Translations under genes and position numbers: made by a program | Notes under the pieces: model-generated | Seen by the model: the letters and a program-made list of their open reading frames with translations, nothing else | What the model was told of the DNA's origin: nothing | Database searches by the model: none | Part shown: positions 51,482-58,248 of the stretch, in pieces | Numbering within the stretch: the stretch's first letter is position 1 | Layout of the letters: the number at the start of each line of letters is the position of its first letter | Source of the DNA: Chromobacterium vaccinii | GTDB lineage: Bacteria > Pseudomonadota > Gammaproteobacteria > Burkholderiales > Chromobacteriaceae | NCBI RefSeq assembly: GCF_000971335.1 | Contig: NZ_JZJL01000033.1 | Location: 1-58,248, forward strand | Direction: 5' to 3' | Length of the DNA: 58,248 nucleotides

Positions 51482-51856
51482 ATGTGGATTTCCCCGCAAC
51501 AGGCCGGCGTCGAAGAGCTGGTGCAGAACCTGGCGTTGTGGCTGAAGCTGGCGGTGGAGGCCTGCGGCGCGCTGGCGATCGCCGCCGGCGTGCTGCTGGT
51601 GGCGGGCCGCTGGCTGCGGCAGACCCTGGCCGGGCTGCCTAGCGACTACAACCGGCTGCGGCTGATCTTCGCGCGTTTCCTCGCCCTGGCGCTGGAGCTG
51701 CAGCTGGCGGCCGACATCCTGTCCACCGCGGTGGCGCCCAGCTGGGACCAGATCGGCAAGCTTGGCGCCATCGCCGTGCTGCGCACCGCGCTCAATTACT
51801 TCCTGGCGCGCGAGATCCGCGAAGCGGAGGCAGGCAGTTTGCCGGGCCGGACTTGA
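51482..51856 (+). CDS. DUF1622 membrane protein
   Basis: A 124-residue protein of the DUF1622 family with two to three membrane helices (LWLKLAVEACGALAIAAGVL; LIFARFLALALELQLAADIL; IGKLGAIAVLRTALNYFLAR). The charge pattern around EREIREAE near the end fits the family. The function is unknown. It has a CAGGAG ribosome site and follows the dgkA terminator. Confidence 0.85.
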   Translation: MWISPQQAGVEELVQNLALWLKLAVEACGALAIAAGVLLVAGRWLRQTLAGLPSDYNRLRLIFARFLALALELQLAADILSTAVAPSWDQIGKLGAIAVLRTALNYFLAREIREAEAGSLPGRT

Positions 51857-51865
51857 AACAAGCTC

Positions 51866-52224
51866 TCAGGGCTGCTGGCGGTACAGATAGTCTGGATAGG
51901 CTTGGATGCCAGCGGGCTCCTCAGTTACCTCGCCCTGTTCGCCCAGCAGCTGCCAGCGCGAGTCGCGCGCGGCCAGGGGGCGGTACACCGGGCTGCCGGC
52001 TTGGTAGAACATCAGATCCTGGCCGCGGAAGGCGTCCAGCGGCAGCAACGGGCGTTCGGACGCCGGCACCAGCATCGCTCGGCGTCATGTCGGCGATCTG
52101 CTCGCGGTCGGCGGCGGACAGGCCTACGATGGCGATCGGAAAGGCAACAGGCAGGATCAGGTAGGCGTGGCCCGCGAAGCCAAGCAGGGTGAGGATGGCG
52201 GCGCCGGTGAGTGCTGACTTTCAT
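51866..52224 (-). pseudogene. Small gene broken by two frame changes
   Basis: Three overlapping minus-strand frames together read as one protein of about 120 residues: MKVST (from 52224), then TGAAILTLLGFAGHAYLILP and a membrane-like PVAFPIAIVGLSAADREQIA (frame starting at 52208), then MLVPASERPLLPLDAFRGQD and an in-frame end YPDYLYRQQP (frame from 52075 to the stop at 51866). Each junction needs a shift of one base in the same sense. It looks like a decayed gene for a small exported or membrane protein, or carries two sequencing errors. I do not recognise the family. Confidence 0.55.
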
Positions 52225-52974
52225 GGTTTCTATCCATTGATGCGGATTCGGCGGCCTCCACGGTCTGCGCTGGCGGCGTGTCGCGGCAGCGATCCGCGGC
52301 GCCGCGACAGATTGGATTGAGGGAGGCTCGCCATAGACCGCGACTATAGCGCTGGATGGATAGTTGTTTTCTATATAATCAATAACTTACACATGCTTCC
52401 GGCTTTCCGCCTGCAACGGTGGTACTTGCCTGGGGGGATGCCTACCTGCATCAGCGGCGGCTGTGGCCGGCTTCTTCTGAGCAGGGGGCTCCCTCTGTCA
52501 TGGACGCCATGGCACTTGGATGCGCCGCATCCGGCGGCCGTCGACAACATCAGGCTGCAGTGGCCAGCACCTGCAAGGCTGACATCCTTCTTCCGCATCA
52601 ACATTTGTCAATCCGTAGAATCCTGGCTGTTCCAAAGGTGGCACTCCATATTGTGGTTTACTATTTTTAAAACCCAATATCCTGAAAATTCTCAGCAAAG
52701 TCCTGTTATAAAGAGCAGGTTTCAACATTATTTTGACTGATCTTTTTGTCAGGCTTATTTGTTTCAAAATATCTCAACCTTCTCCTGATGAATGCCGATA
52801 TTTCATTCAACTGCTATTCATACGTTTTGACATGCCGATTTGAATGTGCGAATGGTGGGCGTGCAGTGGGCCAAAACCAATATTATGGGGTGGCACACAA
52901 AATAGGAGAAGGTGTTTGTGCGTGAAATGGACTTCTCCTAATTCCTGGCTTTTAATTATTTGGGAGTCTATGTC
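52225..52974. other. Long noncoding region with repeated motif TTCTCCT in the orphan-gene leader
   Basis: This 750 bp region has no supported gene. GC falls sharply from about 52640 onward. ACCTTCTCCT (52777-52786) is inversely repeated as AGGAGAAGGT (52904-52913), and TAGGAGAAG (52903-52911) also pairs with CTTCTCCTA (52932-52940), which ends 34 bases before the orphan gene start. These could be operator sites or form alternative leader hairpins. Short reading frames at 52393-52740 and 52498-52767 have no protein-like character. Confidence 0.55.
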
Positions 52975-54270
52975 ATGAATGATTTTTTGAAAGAATCAGC
53001 AATTGGCTTGAATGAGATCCAAAATGTGGATCAACTGTGGCAGGCCGTTATCAAGTGCCGATTGCATGATAATCCTCCAATTCCAATCAGCGATGTCTTG
53101 GCGATGGAGCAGATATACGATCAGATGTCTGCCAGTCTTACGGCTCAGGATATGGCGAATGTGTTTGCTGGGGTATATATCGATTCCTACTGGCAGGATG
53201 ATGGCCAGCATCCTGAAGTGATGGCTAATCATCTGACCGAGGCCTTGGGTATTCGTTATGAAACATCCTTGAACTATGCCAGGAATGCCATGAGGCAGTG
53301 GAGAGGAATTTTATGCAGGAAAAACAAATATGATACAGGCACTCTACCTGAAGCGGTTTATACTGACTCCTTGGACATTGTTTGCAATCAAGATGTTCCA
53401 TTGACGTCTCAGCAATTGATTAGTCAATGGGAATCCGAGTTTTATAAGATTCCTAAAGTTGGCAAGAATTATATTTATACCCGCTGTCAAAATAGGGCAT
53501 TCAATGGCAAGATAAGCCATGCAAAAGTGCAAATGTTTTATGCTGATGGTGGATTTAATCAGCCGCCTTCCTCTTGGGTGCAATGCCGTACTGTGGATGG
53601 CGGGAAGCAGCAGGGCGAAGTTTTAAATGAACGTGGCGGACTTGCTCTTTTGAATATGGGAGATAAAGGGGCGTCGGAAGGCTTTATTCTCGATTTGAGA
53701 ACCCCTCAGCATGTCTGCATAGTCTCTACGGTGTCTTATCCATTTTTCAGCAAAAATAATCCGCTGACTTATACGACGGGAAACTGGAATTCCGCGCAGT
53801 GGATTCAGTATAACGGCGCAATGGCGTGGAGGAATGTTGATCCGCAGCTCAAGAGCGAAGACGAGTCTCTGGTATTTCACAATCAGGACGCAACGCCTGA
53901 GCAATTCAGTTTTGTCTTGAAATGCCGTCGCGTGCCGCCTGGATCCAAGTTGCGGATGTATTCGGAAGATCCGGCGGCGGCCTTTGATAGCGGTCTGGTG
54001 AATGTGGTGAACAATTTCCAGGAGCTGCATGTCTCCACGATTGTACCGCCGCATTATGCTGGCCATCTCAAGCTGCATCTGGAGGGGCCGGATGGCAAGC
54101 TGCTGCCGAGCGATGCCGCAGTGGATATCAGCATGCTTTGGTGCGTGCCTCATTCGCATCCTCATTACCTGAAAGCCGTGACTTTGCTCGGCGCAGTCCA
54201 TGCGGTGCCGGCATTGCAAAGCGTGCATATGCCCTTGGGGAACTTCACTCTGTTGGGCGCTGGGGAGTGA
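52975..54270 (+). CDS. Low-GC orphan protein of unknown function
   Basis: A 431-residue protein with no signal peptide or membrane helix. GGGAG lies eight bases before the ATG at 52975. The N-terminal part (about 1-150) is helical: LKESAIGLNEIQNVDQLWQA, LTEALGIRYETSLNYARNAM. The C-terminal part (about 170-430) is predicted mostly beta with aromatic and proline-rich turns: NWNSAQWIQYNGAMAWRNVD, FSFVLKCRRVPPGSKLRMYS, HVSTIVPPHYAGHLKLHLEG. Base composition is clearly lower in GC than all neighbours, most strongly in the first half, and codon use has many A/T-ending codons, so recent transfer is likely. I recognise no family. Confidence 0.8.
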   Translation: MNDFLKESAIGLNEIQNVDQLWQAVIKCRLHDNPPIPISDVLAMEQIYDQMSASLTAQDMANVFAGVYIDSYWQDDGQHPEVMANHLTEALGIRYETSLNYARNAMRQWRGILCRKNKYDTGTLPEAVYTDSLDIVCNQDVPLTSQQLISQWESEFYKIPKVGKNYIYTRCQNRAFNGKISHAKVQMFYADGGFNQPPSSWVQCRTVDGGKQQGEVLNERGGLALLNMGDKGASEGFILDLRTPQHVCIVSTVSYPFFSKNNPLTYTTGNWNSAQWIQYNGAMAWRNVDPQLKSEDESLVFHNQDATPEQFSFVLKCRRVPPGSKLRMYSEDPAAAFDSGLVNVVNNFQELHVSTIVPPHYAGHLKLHLEGPDGKLLPSDAAVDISMLWCVPHSHPHYLKAVTLLGAVHAVPALQSVHMPLGNFTLLGAGE

Positions 54271-54324
54271 GCCTGCAGGCCAAGCCGGCCGAGTTGACCA
54301 GCCCGGTCGATTGACCGGAGACGA

Positions 54325-54359
54325 AAACAGCCCTGTCGGCAACGCCGGCAGGGCTGTTT
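54325..54359. terminator. Bidirectional terminator between the orphan gene and topA
   Basis: AAACAGCCCTG (54325-54335) pairs with CAGGGCTGTTT (54349-54359), with A and T runs on both sides. It lies between the convergent orphan gene and topA. Confidence 0.88.
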
Positions 54360-54384
54360 GTTGATCGGTTCGGGAGCGCCGGGC

Positions 54385-56694
<2,310 letters not shown>

Positions 56695-56763
56695 ATTATC
56701 TTTTCAGCAAAATTCGAGGCCGGACGCGCCCGGCCGACACATCTTGTTATATCCGTCAAACAA

Positions 56764-56790
56764 AACAAGAGCGCAAGGGCGCTCTTGAAT
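56764..56790 (-). terminator. Terminator of the dprA-smg operon
   Basis: CAAGAGCGC (56766-56774) pairs with GCGCTCTTG (56779-56787) over AAGG. On the minus strand the stem is followed by TTTTG. Confidence 0.75.
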
Positions 56791-56850
56791 ACTAAATGGG
56801 GTCACGATCGGTCGGCGGCATGTTAAGCCCGCTACACCGAGGCTGACAAG

Positions 56851-57309
56851 CTATTGCATGGTTGGTTCGCCATGCACCGCTTCCAGCAGCGCCTCGCCCA
56901 GCAAGATGGGCAGTTCCGCCTGTTGCGCCCACAACACCATCAGCACCAGCAGCTTGGCGGTATCGACGTCCAGATCCTCGGGGTCCAGCTCCAGCAGGCG
57001 GTCGATCACCATTTCGCGCTGGGCGGGGCTGAGCGCGCCGTTGTCTTCCAGAAACTGGATCAGGCCGCGCACGTCGGGCGGCAGGTGTTCCAGCTCGCTG
57101 TCGGCGTAGACGCGCAGGCTGCTGCCCTCGTCGGCGCCCAGATAGGGCTCGACGCTGGTTTCGCTGACGCTGTCCAGCCAGTCCAGCGCTTCGCCGATGT
57201 CGTCGTCGTCGAAGCCGACGGCGTTCAGCTGGCGGGTCAGGGCGCCGCGATCGCCGAAGGCGGCGGGATCGCTGTATTGCTCGAATAGATAGGTGAGTAC
57301 GTCAAACAT
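56851..57309 (-). CDS. smg: Smg protein (DUF494)
   Basis: A 152-residue cytoplasmic protein of the Smg/DUF494 family. It opens MFDVLTYLFEQY and has a very acidic middle (DDDDIGEALDWLDS, ELDPEDLDVDTAKLLVLMVL). Homologues usually sit between dprA and topA, as here. The molecular role is not established. dprA ends 29 bp upstream, so both are co-transcribed; no strong ribosome site is seen before the ATG. Confidence 0.93.
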   Translation of the reverse strand: MFDVLTYLFEQYSDPAAFGDRGALTRQLNAVGFDDDDIGEALDWLDSVSETSVEPYLGADEGSSLRVYADSELEHLPPDVRGLIQFLEDNGALSPAQREMVIDRLLELDPEDLDVDTAKLLVLMVLWAQQAELPILLGEALLEAVHGEPTMQ

Positions 57310-57338
57310 CGGTATTTTTCATGAAGAACGCTGGGCGC

Positions 57339-58248
57339 TCAGAGTTGTGCGAGCCGCTGGAAGCGGCCGCCCGGCAGGCTGGCCACGCGGCCGGCCAGTT
57401 CCAGTTCGAGCAGCATCGCGTAAACCTCCCCGGGAGTCAACCCGAGCGTCCCGGCCAGCGAGTCCGCCAGCACCGGTTCCCAACCCATGCTGAGCAGCAA
57501 TGGCGGCGCTTCCGGCTCTGTTTCCCGCTCAGCGGCGGCGGGCGCGGCGGGCAGCCGGCCGATCTCGTCCAGCACGTCGTCCACGGTTTCCACCAGCCGC
57601 GCGCCGTCCTTGATCAGCCGGTGGCAGCCGCGGGCCTGGGCGTTGTGGATGCTGCCCGGTATCGCCATCACGTCGCGGTTGCTCTCCATCGCCAGCCGCG
57701 CGCTGATCAGCGAGCCGGACGCGTTGCCGGCCTCCACCACCAGGCAGCCGAGGGCGAGGCCGGCGATGATGCGGTTGCGGCGCGGGAAGTGGCCGGCCAG
57801 CGGCCCCGTGCCCAGCGGGAACTCGGACAGGATCAGGCCTTCTGCCGCGACGCGGTGCGCCAGCTGGCGGTTGGACGCTGGATAGACGCGGTCGATGCCG
57901 GTGCCGATCACCGCGATGGTGGACGCGGGGTGCGCCAGCGCGCCGTGGTGGGCGGCGGCGTCGATGCCGCTGGCCAGGCCGCTGACGATGGTGTAGCCGT
58001 GCGCGGCCAGCGCGGACGAGAAGTCCTCGGCGTTGCGTTTGCCCTGCGGCGTGGCGGCGCGGCTGCCGACTACGGCCAGCATCGGCCGCGCCAGCAGTTC
58101 GCGCCGGCCGCGGGCGAACAGCAGCGGCGGCGGCGACGCGGCTTCCGCCAACTGCGGCGGGTAGTCGTCGTCCTGCAGCGTGAGCAGGTGGCAGCCGTCG
58201 CCCTCGGCCCAGGCGAGCGCGGCCCGGGCCGCTCCGCGGCCGCGCCGG
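57339..58248 (-). CDS. dprA: DNA processing protein DprA (5' end cut by window edge)
   Basis: About 303 codons are visible up to the right edge; the N-terminus is missing. The Rossmann-like core is clear: LTLQDDDYPPQLAEAASPPP, AVVGSRAATPQGKRNAEDFS, IVSGLASGIDAAAHHGAL, GTGIDRVYPASNRQLAHR and AGNASGSLISARLAMESNRD. A C-terminal winged helix (LAGTLGLTPGEVYAMLLELE) follows after a linker. DprA binds incoming single-stranded DNA and loads RecA during natural transformation. The first ATG inside the window (58151) is internal to the gene, because the frame continues in family-typical sequence to the edge. Confidence 0.95.
   Translation of the reverse strand, partial: RRGRGAARAALAWAEGDGCHLLTLQDDDYPPQLAEAASPPPLLFARGRRELLARPMLAVVGSRAATPQGKRNAEDFSSALAAHGYTIVSGLASGIDAAAHHGALAHPASTIAVIGTGIDRVYPASNRQLAHRVAAEGLILSEFPLGTGPLAGHFPRRNRIIAGLALGCLVVEAGNASGSLISARLAMESNRDVMAIPGSIHNAQARGCHRLIKDGARLVETVDDVLDEIGRLPAAPAAAERETEPEAPPLLLSMGWEPVLADSLAGTLGLTPGEVYAMLLELELAGRVASLPGGRFQRLAQL

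Noticed and set aside
52393-52740. A 115-codon plus-strand frame in the noncoding region before the orphan gene
   Set aside because: There is no ribosome-binding site, composition is irregular, and it changes character where the GC content drops.

Overview
The window is a chromosomal stretch of a GC-rich (about two-thirds G+C by eye) Gram-negative bacterium. Periplasmic, lipoprotein and outer-membrane signals, the proteobacterial gshA type, the dprA-smg-topA order and the general style of the proteins point to Betaproteobacteria, order Neisseriales, most likely Chromobacterium or a close relative. That assignment is inferred from family resemblance; no database was searched. I recognise no rRNA, tRNA, CRISPR array, complete insertion sequence or prophage.

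Layout. Positions 1-3732 (minus strand) hold the end of a small-molecule locus: an MdfA-like exporter, a LuxE-like acyl-activating enzyme and a LuxC-like acyl-CoA reductase cut by the left edge. Positions 4038-5634 are three overlapping plus-strand genes (CDP-diacylglycerol pyrophosphatase, Nudix hydrolase, VOC protein). Positions 5983-13251 carry tcdA, a small zinc-ribbon protein, a darcynin-family gene divergent from a TetR regulator plus threonine aldolase, a solute-binding protein, an alpha/beta hydrolase and an S9 peptidase. An M13 metallopeptidase (13436-15451) faces a four-gene minus-strand operon of uncharacterised exported proteins (15509-19769). Then come a YfaZ-like porin-like protein, YceH, a BCCT transporter, tlyA, a universal stress protein, a glutamine-synthetase-like enzyme, a chemoreceptor and a DUF2252 protein (19989-29672).

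Positions 29775-29946 hold a dense group of DnaA-box-like 9-mers. Downstream are a small lipoprotein, a WbuC-like cupin, a tandem retropepsin-like protein, proA, an LprI-like protein, an AcpA-type phosphatase, a PhyH-type dioxygenase, a DciA-like protein, a NitT/TauT-type ABC transporter (ATPase and fused permease), phoD, secA, a DUF2087 protein, a TlpA-type thioredoxin, a PfkB kinase, gshA-gshB, dgkA and a DUF1622 membrane protein. Positions 51866-54270 look like an accessory island: a small gene broken by two frame changes, about 750 bp of noncoding DNA that becomes AT-rich, and an unrecognised 431-residue protein of clearly lower GC. topA, smg and dprA (cut by the right edge) close the window.

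The most interesting signals are: (1) a 210-235 bp intergenic element present twice (5699-5932 and 24712-24920), in which hairpin stems differ in sequence but keep pairing while the unpaired blocks are identical; (2) the four-gene exported operon, which combines FlgT/CsgG/LPP20-like parts; (3) the low-GC orphan gene with a triply repeated leader motif; (4) the LuxC-LuxE-MFS locus without luciferase genes in view; (5) the DnaA-box cluster. Gene starts were chosen from ribosome-binding sites and signal peptides, so several differ from the longest possible reading frame.
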